NCBI GenBank assembly: GCA_900635465.1
Contig: LR134135.1
Location: 1,736,001 to 1,800,000 of the forward strand
Source of the DNA: Lelliottia amnigena
Lineage (GTDB): Bacteria; Pseudomonadota; Gammaproteobacteria; Enterobacterales; Enterobacteriaceae
Length of the DNA stretch: 64,000 nt
Reading direction: 5' to 3'
The position numbers and the translations under genes were made by a program. Shown here piece by piece: positions 45,119 through 56,527 of this stretch. Below the pieces are notes generated by a model. That model saw only the letters and a list, made by a program, of their open reading frames with translations, ran no database searches and had not been told where the DNA came from. Each line of letters opens with the position of its first letter. Within the stretch, counting starts at the first letter, position 1.

Positions 45119-45155
45119 CGGACGTCTGCGTACCCCATGCAGACGTCCGCTTTTT
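45119..45155 (+). terminator. Rho-independent terminator of arsRBC
   Basis: CGGACGTCTGC and GCAGACGTCCG form an 11-bp stem, followed by CTTTTT, about 25 bases after the arsC stop. Confidence 0.9.
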
Positions 45156-45210
45156 GCTCACTGCGGACCTGGTCGCGAAGATATCCGCAGGTGCCAGAAA
45201 CAGACATTTC
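45141..45210 (-). repeat. Dispersed stem-loop repeat, copy B
   Basis: Read on the minus strand, this segment has TTCTGGCAC, then AGGTCCGC, TGAG-N4-AGCGGA and GT with the same spacing as the element at 39508-39575. It partly overlaps the ars terminator. Confidence 0.4.
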
Positions 45211-45312
45211 AGAAGCCAGCTGCTTTTAACAGCTGACGTAGTATCGAACCCGATAGCCATTTTTTTAATAACCCATCTCCGGCTCGAAAGGCTGCAAACC
45301 ATTTTCGCGGGA

Positions 45313-47088
<1,776 letters not shown>

Positions 47089-47128
47089 AATCAGTGATAT
47101 GACGGCCCACAGGGGGCCGTCTGCAGGC

Positions 47129-47473
47129 CTATTTGTTTGGCAAATTATCGTACACATCCAGAGCACGCGCGGTATACGTCAGCGCTGCGCCGGTGTTCAG
47201 GCTAATGGCAACGGCCAGCGCTTCGGCGATCTCTTCACGCGTGGCACCGTGCTTAACCGCAGCGTCTACATGCACGGCCAGGCAGCCGTCGCAGCGGGTG
47301 GTTACGGCCACTGCCAGTGCAATCAGCTCATGGGTTTTGGGATCGAGATGCTTGTTTTCTGACGCCCCTTTGTCCATCTGCTGCAAGCCTTTCATAAATT
47401 CAGGCTGCAGTTTGGCAAATTTGCCAACAGTGGCGAGCAGACCACTGCGATATTCATTCCAGTTTAAGAACAT
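47129..47473 (-). CDS. Carboxymuconolactone decarboxylase (AhpD-like) family protein
   Basis: This 114-residue helical protein has the AhpD-type active site CDGCLAVH, a CxxC followed by His. Flanking segments are KTHELIALAVAVTTRCDGC and HGATREEIAEALAVAISL. Members act as peroxidase partners or decarboxylases. It is in the leftward cluster with the cupin and amine oxidase genes. A second, broken CMD-type fragment lies at 50461-50622. Confidence 0.9.
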   Translation of the reverse strand: MFLNWNEYRSGLLATVGKFAKLQPEFMKGLQQMDKGASENKHLDPKTHELIALAVAVTTRCDGCLAVHVDAAVKHGATREEIAEALAVAISLNTGAALTYTARALDVYDNLPNK

Positions 47474-47509
47474 TGAAAACTCCGGTGAGTGTTTGTCTCA
47501 GAAAAGTCA

Positions 47510-47791
47510 TTACATGACGTCAAAAATATGCACGTCAGGCGCGCTGTTTAAATAAGGTGTTAATCCGGCAACGACGTCCTGTATGAATAGTTGGCTGTTG
47601 AGATATGCCTGTGCCTGCGCGACGGTATTAAAACCGTGCAGCACCTGGACGTCTTCGTCACGGATAAGCAGTTCTTTAGAGGTGGCACCCTCGATGGTGG
47701 TCAGAAACGGGGTTTTGTATTTCTGGTATACCCCTGCTGCTGCCGTACGGTTTTCATTACTGATATCCAGGGTGATTTGCAGATAAGCCAT
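47510..47791 (-). CDS. Small dimeric alpha-beta barrel protein (monooxygenase-like)
   Basis: This 93-residue protein starts MAYLQITLDISNENRTAAAG and ends APDVHIFDVM. The strand/helix order and the pattern KTPFLTTIEGATSKELLIRD, DVQVLHGFNTVAQAQAYLNS resemble antibiotic biosynthesis monooxygenase (ABM/YgiN) proteins, which act on quinones without cofactors. It is the first gene of the leftward cluster, 37 bp before the CMD gene. Function is inferred from fold resemblance only. Confidence 0.7.
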   Translation of the reverse strand: MAYLQITLDISNENRTAAAGVYQKYKTPFLTTIEGATSKELLIRDEDVQVLHGFNTVAQAQAYLNSQLFIQDVVAGLTPYLNSAPDVHIFDVM

Positions 47792-48007
47792 CTTGCTCTC
47801 CTTTTCTCAGGGTTGAGGCAATGCACCCGTTTAAAGATCCGGTGTGTATTCCCTTTCGTTGAGGAAGATTATGAAAAAGCCAGAGTAATTCAACAAATCA
47901 GATAATCTTGCAAAGCAGAGTAGAAATTCTATGTCGTGATTTGTCGTGGAATAAGCATTACGCGCCCGGCGTGATTACCGGGGCAGCGTAATGCCTGAGG
48001 GGGCAGT

Positions 48008-48921
48008 TTATGAACGATCTGAGACGACGTCCTGAAGAAGCCAGTTGTGGAATACCTTTACTTCATGACGCATGACATTCTGCTGTGGAGTGACAAGATA
48101 ATAGGACCATTTGAGTGGCCAGCGATGGTCGGGATGCAGTTGGACCAGCTGCCCGGTTTCGATAAGCTTCGTCACCAGAGCGTACCGGACAATAGCCACG
48201 CCTCTGCCGCTCAGGGCCGACAGGATCACTGCTGAGGCGGAGTTAATATGCAGCCCGCTTTCCAGCGCTTCGGGTGCACCAACCGCCATCAGTACATCAT
48301 CCCATGACGGAAAATCCGCCCCGGGATGCGGCGTGTCATCGTGAATGAGTTTTTGCGTGGCGAGCCATTCGCTGCAGGCCATTTTCTCTGGTGGTACCAG
48401 GCGTGGACTGCAGACCAGCACCGCCTCTTCATCCATCAGCCAGGTTTTATTCACGCCAGGCCAGTCGCCCTGTCCGCAGCGAATACCGATATCCGCCTCG
48501 CCGTGCGACACGTCCATCAGCTTTTCCGTGACGTTAAGCCGCAGATCGATATTTTCGTGCGTTTCCGAAAAACGGTTCAGGCGATCCATCAGCCAGTTCA
48601 TCATCAGCACCTGCGACGCCGTTACGACCACTACCGAGCGCGAACGGCGGCCACGAAGCTTGTTTAATCCGGTTTCAAGTTTGTCGAGCCCCTGCGTGAT
48701 GTCCTGCAGCGCCTCCTGCGCTTCATCAACCAGCGTCAGCCGCTCTTTTCCTGAGCGGGTACGGTGAAGAAGCGGGTGCCCGACCCAGTCTTCCAGCGAG
48801 CGTACCAGCTGGCCTACTGCTGCGGGCGTAACGCCAGCTCCTGTGCCGCGCCGGTAAAGCTGCCGTGCCTGGCGGTGGCTTCAAAAGCGTGTAGCCATTT
48901 AAGTCGGTTTAGCGATCGCAT
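48008..48921 (-). CDS. LysR-family regulator, GcvA-like (frameshifted as given)
   Basis: The N-terminus is a LysR helix-turn-helix: MRSLNRLKWLHAFEATARHG, SFTGAAQEL. The frame then breaks near 48834, where one base seems missing. It resumes as VTPAAVGQLVRSLEDWVGHP, with the effector domain to residue 304 (LRLNVTEKLMDVSHGEADIG, HDDTPHPGADFPSWDDV, LSGRGVAIVRYALV). The GcvA-like effector pattern is clear. It is divergent from the SDR gene across 176 bp and lies upstream of the ABM-CMD-cupin-oxidase set, so it may control both. Confidence 0.82.
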
Positions 48922-49097
48922 TGTCGTCGTCCTGATCCGTTATTTGTCTCAGTATACGCTAGCGAGAAAGATTTTCTTTCCTGTGTCGCAATTTCTTCTC
49001 AGTCGTCAACCAACCTTCAGGGTGGCATTCTGGCTTCACACGATGAGGAGCGCGGCTTTTCATCAATCTCACTCAGATGAATATAAAGAGGGTAGCG

Positions 49098-49875
49098 ATG
49101 AACGCATCTTTTGCCGGTAAAAAAACTGTTAGTGGTCGGCGGTACAAGCGGTATGGGCTTCGAAACGGCGAAGCTGGTCGTGAAAAACGGCGGCAGCGTT
49201 GTGCTTGTTGGTCATCGTCAGGACAAAGCTGAGCAGGCCCGCCAGGCGCTGGCTGCAGACGGTCAGGTTTCGATCATCGTTGCCAACCTGATGAAAGAAG
49301 AAGGTATGCAGCACGTGGTGGATATCATTAACGCCGAACACAAAGATATCAGCCTGCTGGTCAATGCGGCTGGCGTATTCTTCCCGAAACCCTTCACCGA
49401 ACATGAAACGTCAGACTATGACATGTATATGAATATTAACCGCGCCACGTTCTTTATTACCCGTGACGTGGTGCGCAATATGGTCGAGGGCGGTATTAAA
49501 GGCTCTATCGTGAATATCGGCTCCATGTGGGCACAACAGGCCATCGGTGCCACACCGTCATCAGCTTACTCAATGGCTAAAGCCGGTCTGCATGCGCTGA
49601 CCAAAAACCTGGCCATTGAGCTGGGTGAGAAAGGGATCCGCGTGAATGCGGTTTCTCCGGCCGTCGTTCACACGCCAATTTACGAAGGTTTCATTCCGAA
49701 AGACGACGTGAAGGATGTGATGAACAGCTTTGACAGTTTCCATCCGATCGGACGCGTGGGTACCCCGGTCGATATCGCGGAAACCGTTGCTTTCCTGCTT
49801 TCTGATAAGACGGGCTGGGTCACCGGCGCTATCTGGGATATCGATGGCGGTGTGATGGCCGGCCGTAACGCCTGA
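49098..49875 (+). CDS. Short-chain dehydrogenase/reductase (frameshifted at start as given)
   Basis: The natural start is ATG 49098 (MNASFAGKK) behind AGGGTAG. A run of seven A at 49119-49125 puts the rest out of frame; with six A the protein reads [20 protein letters not shown]. The remainder is a complete classical SDR of about 258 residues, with NAD(P) motif [22 protein letters not shown], catalytic YSMAK in [14 protein letters not shown] and the C-terminal [20 protein letters not shown] at 49111 would be a poor alternative start. It leads the rightward cluster. Confidence 0.85.
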
Positions 49876-49920
49876 TGAGTATGCCGCACGTGCTGGCTCG
49901 CGTGCGGCACTGGAGTGATT

Positions 49921-50403
49921 ATGCAAATCCAGACCGCGCATTACGACCTTGTCACTACGTGGCGGGGGAGCATGGCCAGCCGGACGCTCTGCCAGTCCTT
50001 TTCCGCAGACAACGCCACACCAGTCATGCAAAGTCATGTTATCGATTCCGATGAACCGATTTCGTTGGGTGGCGAAGGGCTGGCTCCTGACCCCCAGGAG
50101 CTGATGCTCGCTGCGTTTAATGCCTGCATGATGGCCGCCTTTATTCAGGAAGTCAGGGCTTGCGGTATCGCGCTCAAACATCTTGAAATACACACTGACG
50201 GGCATCTTCCGAAAGGTATACCGGCAACCGGCGACAGGCCTGCAAAGGCGGATTCCGGCAGGCTTCAGTATGTCATTTACGTCAGCGGTGACGGCACAGT
50301 GCATCAGTTTGAAGGGATCCATCAGCGGGTGATTAACATCTCCATGAACCGGTGGTTACTGGCCCAGAATATGCTGATCGAAGGTGACTTAACACTGAGC
50401 TGA
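49921..50403 (+). CDS. OsmC family protein
   Basis: This 160-residue OsmC/Ohr-fold protein has the conserved cysteine in QELMLAAFNACMMAAFIQEV and the strand LKHLEIHTDGHLP. The second, resolving cysteine of classical Ohr peroxidases is not seen in the C-terminal half, so it may not be a thiol peroxidase of that type. It lies 45 bp after the SDR gene and is probably co-transcribed. Confidence 0.85.
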   Translation: MQIQTAHYDLVTTWRGSMASRTLCQSFSADNATPVMQSHVIDSDEPISLGGEGLAPDPQELMLAAFNACMMAAFIQEVRACGIALKHLEIHTDGHLPKGIPATGDRPAKADSGRLQYVIYVSGDGTVHQFEGIHQRVINISMNRWLLAQNMLIEGDLTLS

Positions 50404-50460
50404 CGCGGCTGGATTATTCTGCTCAATAGAAAGAAATGACATCCCCACACTGAGACGCTG

Positions 50461-50622
50461 CTGATTCATCTTACGGACCAGTCCACCCGCAACGTCGTGG
50501 TCGAGAAGAACGTTAGCGACGCGCTGAAAAATCTGTTAGGTGGAAATGAGACCGTGGAAGCCGTTGCAACCGTCACCGCCTGTAACAGGGTATCTCGTTT
50601 TCTCGTCGCGCCTGCAATCTGA
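50461..50622 (+). pseudogene. C-terminal fragment of a carboxymuconolactone decarboxylase family gene
   Basis: One open frame reads LTDQSTRNVVVEKNVSDALK, then NLLGGNETVEAVATVTA and NRVSRFLVA. This is typical of the C-terminal helices of CMD-type proteins (DQxTRxxxV ... VSRFLVAL). The N-terminal two thirds with the CxxC site is missing. It lies between osmC and the dehydrogenase gene, where a full gene presumably once stood. Confidence 0.65.
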
Positions 50623-50649
50623 TAATCCCCATTTTTACTGGTGCAATTT

Positions 50650-51678
50650 ATGAATAAAAAATATCGTGCTATGCAGATCGTTGCCCCCGGTGTGCTGGAA
50701 ATGACAGAGCGGCCGATACCTGCTCCCGGTCCGGATGATGTACTCATTAAAATTGAAGCATGCGGGGTATGCGGTGCCGATCTCCGGGACGCAGAAAAAG
50801 CGCCGCAGGAGGGCCAACCAGGCCGTATACCGGGACATGAGATTGTCGGACATATCGCCCGGAAAGGAGACCGGGTGCGGGGTATCTGGCAAACCGGTCA
50901 GCGTGTAGGCGTCGGGCGTCTGGGGGGGTACTGCCAATACTGTAACCCATGCCGCAACGGGCTTTTTCATCTCTGTGAAAATCAGCTGACGCCGGGTCTG
51001 AGCTGCGATGGCGGCTACGCAGAGTACGTTGTCATGCGACATACCGCGCTGATAGCCATTCCATCAGCGCTTTCTTCTGTGCATGCCGCACCGATCCTTT
51101 GCGCCGGTACCGCTACCTTCAACGCGCTGCGTAATTCAGGTGCCAGGGCAGGCGACCGAGTGGCGGTTCTCGGGATGGGGGGACTTGGTCATATGGCCGT
51201 TCAGTACGCCCGTAAAATGGGTTTTGAGGTTACGGTAGTTGCACGGGGGAGTGATAAAGAACGAGTGGCCTTTGAGCTGGGTGCGCATCACTACATCGAT
51301 ACATTTAAGGAAAACGGTTTAGAGCGCCTGAAAAATGACGGTGGTGTCGATTTTATTGTGGCTACGGCGCCGGATTCAGAAACGGTCGCAGCCTTGCTGC
51401 CCGCCCTGGCAACGCGGGGAAAAGCGATCCTGCTGGGTGCCGGGCGAACACCACTGCAGGTCATGCCGGGTATGATGATCGGCGCTGAACGTACCCTGAC
51501 AGGATCCTTCGTCAGCACACCGGCACAAACCGAGCGAGCGCTGAGGTTCAGCCATCTTTTTCAGACTTTGCCCGTCATAGAACAGATGCCCTTTGAGCGT
51601 GCAAACGAGGCCCTCGACAGACTGAAGAGGGGGCAGGCGCGCTTCCGGATAGTGCTTACCATGAATCAGGATAATTAA
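50650..51678 (+). CDS. Zinc-dependent medium-chain alcohol dehydrogenase
   Basis: This 342-residue MDR enzyme has the catalytic zinc ligands in EACGVCGADLRD and PGHEIVGHI. The four-cysteine structural zinc lobe is in GYCQYCNPCRNGLFHLC, and the NAD(P) motif is VAVLGMGGLGHMAVQYA. It resembles the YahK/AdhA type of aldehyde/alcohol dehydrogenase. The ATG at 50650 begins the conserved N-terminus. It follows the CMD remnant in the rightward cluster. The substrate cannot be told. Confidence 0.92.
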   Translation: MNKKYRAMQIVAPGVLEMTERPIPAPGPDDVLIKIEACGVCGADLRDAEKAPQEGQPGRIPGHEIVGHIARKGDRVRGIWQTGQRVGVGRLGGYCQYCNPCRNGLFHLCENQLTPGLSCDGGYAEYVVMRHTALIAIPSALSSVHAAPILCAGTATFNALRNSGARAGDRVAVLGMGGLGHMAVQYARKMGFEVTVVARGSDKERVAFELGAHHYIDTFKENGLERLKNDGGVDFIVATAPDSETVAALLPALATRGKAILLGAGRTPLQVMPGMMIGAERTLTGSFVSTPAQTERALRFSHLFQTLPVIEQMPFERANEALDRLKRGQARFRIVLTMNQDN

Positions 51679-52114
51679 TCACATGTCCACATAACGCTTC
51701 CTGCCCGTTGCAGACCAGAAAAATAATCTCTTCCTCCCGTCGTCCGCACAGGCTCTCGCCGGTGCTAACGCCGCAGTTTTTATGCTACAGGCGCAATTGT
51801 GGGTAATGCAATTGCGCATGACAATTCTCTCGCCACGTTGCCCATCACCATTTTGTTCTGGGGATGGGCAACGTGTATCTTGCCGTTATGTTCACTGGCG
51901 CAAAACAAGGCCGTAAAGCTGCTTTTATGGTCGGCACCGGCGCAGGCGTTTTTTACCAGCATTGATTATCCGCTTTGGAGCGATGCGTATTGCCGCTGCG
52001 GGTCTGCTTATCACAGCATGTCCTGTCCTGGCCGCTCTTTGCCGGTAGTCATTTTTGTAATTCACTGATTTCATGATAAATTATTGTTTAGACTAATATT
52101 TGGTATTTAATTGC
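51679..52114. other. Right end of the island with MFS remnant and AT-rich tail
   Basis: About 440 bp from the dehydrogenase to the right direct repeat. The middle contains an MFS transporter fragment. The last 60 bases are AT-rich with no gene. Confidence 0.55.
51760..52066 (+). pseudogene. Decayed N-terminal fragment of an MFS transporter
   Basis: The reading frame at 51784 gives ATGAIVGNAIAHDNSLATLP, which is the usual N-terminal helix region of a drug or sugar MFS permease. After ITILFW the homology shifts to another frame (NVYLAVMFTGAKQGRKAAFM, VGTGAGVFYQ) and then dissolves in stops. The rest of the gene is missing. It directly follows the dehydrogenase and was probably the last gene of that operon. 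Confidence 0.55.
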
Positions 52115-52143
52115 TTTATCTGTCTACTATTAAAGGCCGGACG
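52115..52143 (+). repeat. Right 29-bp direct repeat bounding the island
   Basis: This is an orphan copy of the btuC 3' end (reads FICLLLKAGR without a stop), 26 of 29 bases identical to 38592-38620. Two of the three changes are silent. It sits 36 bp before btuE, where the end of btuC would lie in the uninterrupted order. Confidence 0.85.
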
Positions 52144-52179
52144 TGAGATCCGACAGGGTAAACAAACTAAGGGGACGCT

Positions 52180-52732
52180 ATGCAGTACGATATTCTGAAT
52201 ACCGAAGTCACGACCATTGATGGCGAGAAAACAACGCTCGAAAGCTACAAAGGTAAAGTGTTGTTGATCGTGAACGTCGCGTCGAAATGCGGTTTGACGC
52301 CGCAGTATGAACAGCTTGAAAACATTCAAAAAGCCTGGGAGAAGGATGGCCTGGTGGTTCTTGGTTTCCCGTGTAATCAGTTTCTGGGTCAGGAACCGGG
52401 TAGTGAAGAGGAGATCAAAACGTTTTGCAGTACCACCTATGGCGTCACGTTCCCCATGTTCAGCAAAATTGATGTGAACGGTGAAAATCGCCATCCGCTT
52501 TACCAAAAGCTGATCGCTGCAGCCCCCAACGGCCGTTGCGCCAGAACAAAGCGGATTCTATGAGCGCATGGCGAGCAAAGGACGTGCGCCTCTGTATCCG
52601 GATGATATTTTGTGGAATTTCGAGAAATTCCTGGTTGGCCGTGACGGACAGGTTGTACAACGTTTTTCTCCGGATATGACACCCGAAGACCCTATTGTGA
52701 TGGAATCGATCAAACTGGCACTGGCGAAGTAA
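52180..52732 (+). CDS. btuE: Glutathione/thioredoxin peroxidase BtuE (frameshifted as given)
   Basis: BtuE is a thiol peroxidase of the glutathione peroxidase family. The peroxidatic cysteine is in [15 protein letters not shown], with [13 protein letters not shown] and the downstream [20 protein letters not shown]. The frame is lost after QKLIAAAP in a run of five C (52523-52527). With four C it continues [20 protein letters not shown] to ESIKLALAK, giving 183 residues, the E. coli length. The stop overlaps the btuD start (TAATG). In E. coli btuE joins btuC and btuD but is not needed for B12 transport. Confidence 0.9.
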
Positions 52733-53488
52733 TGACCATGCTGATGCAGTTGACGGGCGTGGCGCAGAAGGGAAGGCTGGAACCGGTCAACGCTGAGGTT
52801 CATCCGGGTGAGATCGTGCATCTTGTCGGCCCCAACGGGGCCGGGAAAAGTACGTTGCTGGCCCGTATGGCTGGGCTGACGATGGGTGAGGGGGAAATCA
52901 CGTTGCTGGGGCATTCTCTTCGCGAATGGTCTCCCGTCTCGCTGGCTCACCGGCGCAGCTACCTAATCCAGCAGCAGATGCCGCCCTTTGCCATGCCTGT
53001 CTGGCACTATCTGGCCCTGCATCAGCATGATAAAACCCATTCCGCGCTGCTTGAGGATGTCACTCGCGCGCTGGGGCTGGAAGATAAACTCGCGCGCAAC
53101 GCCAACCAACTCTCCGGCGGTGAGTGGCAGCGTGTGCGCCTGGCCGCTGCGATCCTGCAAATCCATCCTGCGGGAAATCCTCACGGGAGCGTGATGTTAC
53201 TGGATGAGCCGACGAGCGGTCTGGATGTGGCTCAGCAGGCCGCGCTCGACAAGCTATTAAGCCTGCTTTCCGGCAAAGGCATCGCCGTTGTGATGAGCAG
53301 TCACGATTTAAACCACACGCTGCGCCACGCCCCACCGGGTATGGCTTTTGGCGCGCGGGGCCATGATCGCCAGCGGCGCGCGCGACAGCGTACTGACGCC
53401 ACCAAATCTTGCTCAGGCTTACGGTATGCCTTTTCGTCGTCTGGATATTGAAGGGCACCGAATGCTGATTTCGACCGTTCAGGAATAG
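52732..53488 (+). CDS. btuD: Vitamin B12 ABC transporter ATPase BtuD (frameshifted as given)
   Basis: BtuD is the ABC ATPase that powers BtuC. It has Walker [16 protein letters not shown]-loop region [18 protein letters not shown], signature [13 protein letters not shown], Walker [13 protein letters not shown] and switch histidine [13 protein letters not shown]. The frame breaks in a run of four C at 53330-53333. With three C it reads [20 protein letters not shown] and continues to [11 protein letters not shown], about 251 residues. As given, translation ends at 53451 after a wrong tail. All functional motifs precede the break. Confidence 0.9.
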
Positions 53489-53560
53489 CGTTTCTTGCAA
53501 GGTTGCGTAATCACAGGCTAAATTACGGAAAGGATAAAAAAGCAGAGGATTCGTCTGGAA

Positions 53561-54025
53561 ATGCGATTCTGGTTAATCATTGTGGGCATGTTATTACTTG
53601 CAGGATGCAGCAGTCATCGTGCACCGCCCCCTAATCCGCGGTTATCGGATTCTATTACCGTGATCGCTAATCTTAACGACCAGTTGCAACACTGGCGCGG
53701 GGCACCTTATCGCTACGGTGGAATGAGCCGGGGCGGCGTTGATTGTTCAGGCTTCGTGCTGATGACCTTCCGCGACAAGTTCGATCTGCAACTCCCGCGC
53801 GAAACGCGGATGCAGGCTGAGATCGGTACGCAAATAGACAAAGGCGATTTATTGCCGGGCGATCTAGTGTTTTTTAAAACGGGATCAGGTGAAAGTGGCC
53901 TGCATGTTGGCATTTATGATACTGACAATCAGTTTATTCACGCCTCAACCAGTCGCGGTGTGATGCGATCTTCTCTGGATAATGTTTACTGGCGGAAAAA
54001 CTTCTGGCAGGCTCGACGTATATAG
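53561..54025 (+). CDS. nlpC: NlpC/P60 family lipoprotein
   Basis: This 154-residue lipoprotein has lipobox LLLAGC (Cys15). The NlpC/P60 papain-like domain has the nucleophile in GGVDCSGFVLMTFRD and the histidine in SGLHVGIYDTDNQFIHAST. It is a likely cell-wall peptidase of the D,L-endopeptidase class; its function in E. coli is poorly known. Position after btuD matches E. coli. Intact, between two frameshifted stretches. Confidence 0.95.
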   Translation: MRFWLIIVGMLLLAGCSSHRAPPPNPRLSDSITVIANLNDQLQHWRGAPYRYGGMSRGGVDCSGFVLMTFRDKFDLQLPRETRMQAEIGTQIDKGDLLPGDLVFFKTGSGESGLHVGIYDTDNQFIHASTSRGVMRSSLDNVYWRKNFWQARRI

Positions 54026-54311
54026 CGGGCGGTTTCCGTTTCTTTCCTGGCGCGGTCATCTGAATCGCGCTCGTTTTTAAGTTATCCAGTTTGAGTTAAA
54101 TCTAAATGTAATTAATTATGTCGATAACTAGCTGTTTTCGCTAAAACTGGCTATTACACCATAACCAGGATAAAATTATTTTAGATTGATGGAAAAATCT
54201 TAAAAATAAAAAGGAAACAATGAAATTAATCTTTTTAAAATCAATAAAGTTGAATTATTTTAGCAATTGCTCCAGGATGCTCGTTATCTTCTTAAACGCG
54301 GGGCCGGCGCA

Positions 54312-55025
54312 ATGATTGTCACCCTGAATAATCCTTATCACTCTGAACTATTATTACTTCCTGCTCGCAATTGCGCAGGTGAGCTAAAAGGTTTAGAAAT
54401 TTTTGCTCACTTTGTTGGTGTGGGAACTGACGTCCGTATTCCAACGGAACTGGTCACCCCGCATCTCAGTGCGGCAGACGAGTTAGCGCTGTTTCACGAA
54501 AAGCTGGAATTGCTGGACGCGTGTAAACTGTTTTTTATTCAGCATCACCTTATTGCATGGATAAATATATCGCCAGCTATTGTTGAGTATCTTTTGGCAG
54601 ACGGGAATGCCACATCAATATTAGAACGCTATCCATTTCTTGAGTTTACGGTTAATGAGAGTTTTCCCGGTTTAAATAATGGAAAAGACGATCCCGTGCT
54701 CGCAAGAATGGCAATCCATTTCCCAATGGTGTTGGCTGACTTTGGGGCGGGAACTGCATCCAACAAAGCCGTCTTTGATGGATTGTTTAAACGCATTGCA
54801 CTGGATAAAGGATTTATCCATGCGCGCGTTGCCGAGTTTTCGTTCGAACCCTTTATGCGCGCGATTCTGGCGCAAATCACGCCCTATTGCCAGGGCGTAA
54901 TTGTTGCAGGCGTCGACGATGAAGAGATCTTGCGACGTATGCTGCCATTCAACTTCAGCGCCATGCAAGGCAATTTGTGGTCAGCGGTGACTGCCGAGCA
55001 AGTGACGTCCCTCGTCCAACGATAA
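54312..55025 (+). CDS. rflP: Anti-FlhDC factor YdiV (RflP), degenerate EAL domain
   Basis: This 237-residue degenerate EAL-domain protein does not degrade cyclic di-GMP. It binds FlhD and directs FlhD4C2 to ClpXP, lowering flagellar expression. The EAL signature glutamate motif is replaced ([10 protein letters not shown]). Other EAL landmarks remain as [20 protein letters not shown] and [11 protein letters not shown]. The ATG at 54312 ([16 protein letters not shown]) reproduces the E. coli length; a TTG 15 codons upstream is the alternative. The 286-bp leader is AT-rich, as in E. coli. Confidence 0.9.
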   Translation: MIVTLNNPYHSELLLLPARNCAGELKGLEIFAHFVGVGTDVRIPTELVTPHLSAADELALFHEKLELLDACKLFFIQHHLIAWINISPAIVEYLLADGNATSILERYPFLEFTVNESFPGLNNGKDDPVLARMAIHFPMVLADFGAGTASNKAVFDGLFKRIALDKGFIHARVAEFSFEPFMRAILAQITPYCQGVIVAGVDDEEILRRMLPFNFSAMQGNLWSAVTAEQVTSLVQR

Positions 55026-55086
55026 CCCTTCATTTCGCCCGTGTTTAAGTGCGGGTAAACCCTCTACACTTAAGACAGGAGGACCT

Positions 55087-56527
55087 ATGACCCTGTCTTT
55101 TACTGCTCACTGGCATGACGAATTACCCGGTTTCTACACCGCGCTCAATCCCACTCCGCTGAAAAATGCCCGTTTGATCTGGCACAACGCCAGTCTGGCG
55201 AATGATCTAGGCGTGCCTGCGTCGTTATTCCACGCCGATGCAGGCGCGGGCGTATGGGGAGGGGAAACGCTGCTTCCCGGCATGCGCCCGCTGGCACAGG
55301 TCTATAGCGGCCACCAGTTTGGTGTGTGGGCAGGGCAGCTTGGGGATGGACGTGGCATCTTGCTGGGCGAACAACAGCTCGCGAACGGACAAACCGTCGA
55401 CTGGCATCTGAAAGGCGCTGGCTTGACGCCGTATTCGCGTATGGGCGACGGGCGCGCAGTGCTTCGCTCAACAATCCGCGAGAGCCTCGCCTCAGAAGCG
55501 ATGCATGCCCTGGGGATCCCCACTTCACGCGCGTTATCCATTGTCACCAGCGATACTCAGGTTGCCCGCGAATCGATGGAGCAGGGCGCAATGCTGATGC
55601 GTATTGCGCAAAGCCACGTGCGATTCGGCCATTTTGAACATTTTTACTATCGCCGTGAGCCAGAAAAGGTCCGCCAGCTCGCTGATTTTGTCATTGCCCA
55701 TCACTGGCCGCAGTGGCAGAACGACGCCGATAAATATGTTCTTTGGTTCCGGGATGTGGTGGCGCGTACGGCATCGCTGATGGCCTGCTGGCAAACGGTG
55801 GGCTTCGCGCATGGGGTGATGAACACCGACAACATGTCTATTCTCGGGCTAACCATTGACTACGGCCCGTACGGCTTCCTCGATGACTATCAGCCGGATT
55901 TCATCTGTAACCACTCTGATTATCAGGGGCGCTACAGTTTTGAAAATCAGCCTGCGGTTGGGCTGTGGAACTTACAGCATCTGGCGCAATCCCTATCGCC
56001 ATTTATTGACGTCGAGGCTCTGAATGATGCGCTGGATCGGTATCAGGAAGTGCTGATGCAGGAATACGGCAAACTCATGCGCCGCAAGCTGGGTTGATGA
56101 CCCAGGAGAAAGGGGATAACGATATCCTCAACGCGTTGTTTGCACTTATGGCGCGTGAAGGCAGCGATTATACGCGCACTTTCCGCATGCTTGGTCAAAC
56201 CGAAAAGCACAGCGCCGCTTCGCCATTGCGCGATGAGTTTATCGATCGACAGGCCTTTGATAGCTGGTTTGCAACCTATCGTGAGCGCCTGCAGCGTGAG
56301 GAAACGCCTGATGACGTCCGCAACGCGCAAATGAACGCGGTCAATCCGGCCATGATCCTGCGTAACTGGCTGGCGCAGCGGGCGATAGAGCAGGCCGAGC
56401 AGGCGATTATGCCGAGTTGCATCGATTGCACGACGCCTTACGCACGCCGTTTGACGACAGAGATGATGACTATGTCAGCCGCCCGCCGGACTGGGGCAAA
56501 CGGCTGGAAGTGAGCTGTTCCAGCTAA
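55087..56527 (+). pseudogene. selO: Protein AMPylase SelO (YdiU), two frameshifts
   Basis: SelO is a pseudokinase that transfers AMP to protein Ser/Thr/Tyr residues in redox homeostasis. The kinase-like core is intact: [70 protein letters not shown]. The frame breaks after RRKLG near 56094 (one T missing) and again near 56402 (one G missing). Restored, it continues [20 protein letters not shown] and [20 protein letters not shown] to RLEVSCSS, with the regulatory C-terminal cysteine, about 480 residues. The stop overlaps the convergent hmuV stop by two bases. The indels may be sequencing errors. Confidence 0.88.
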
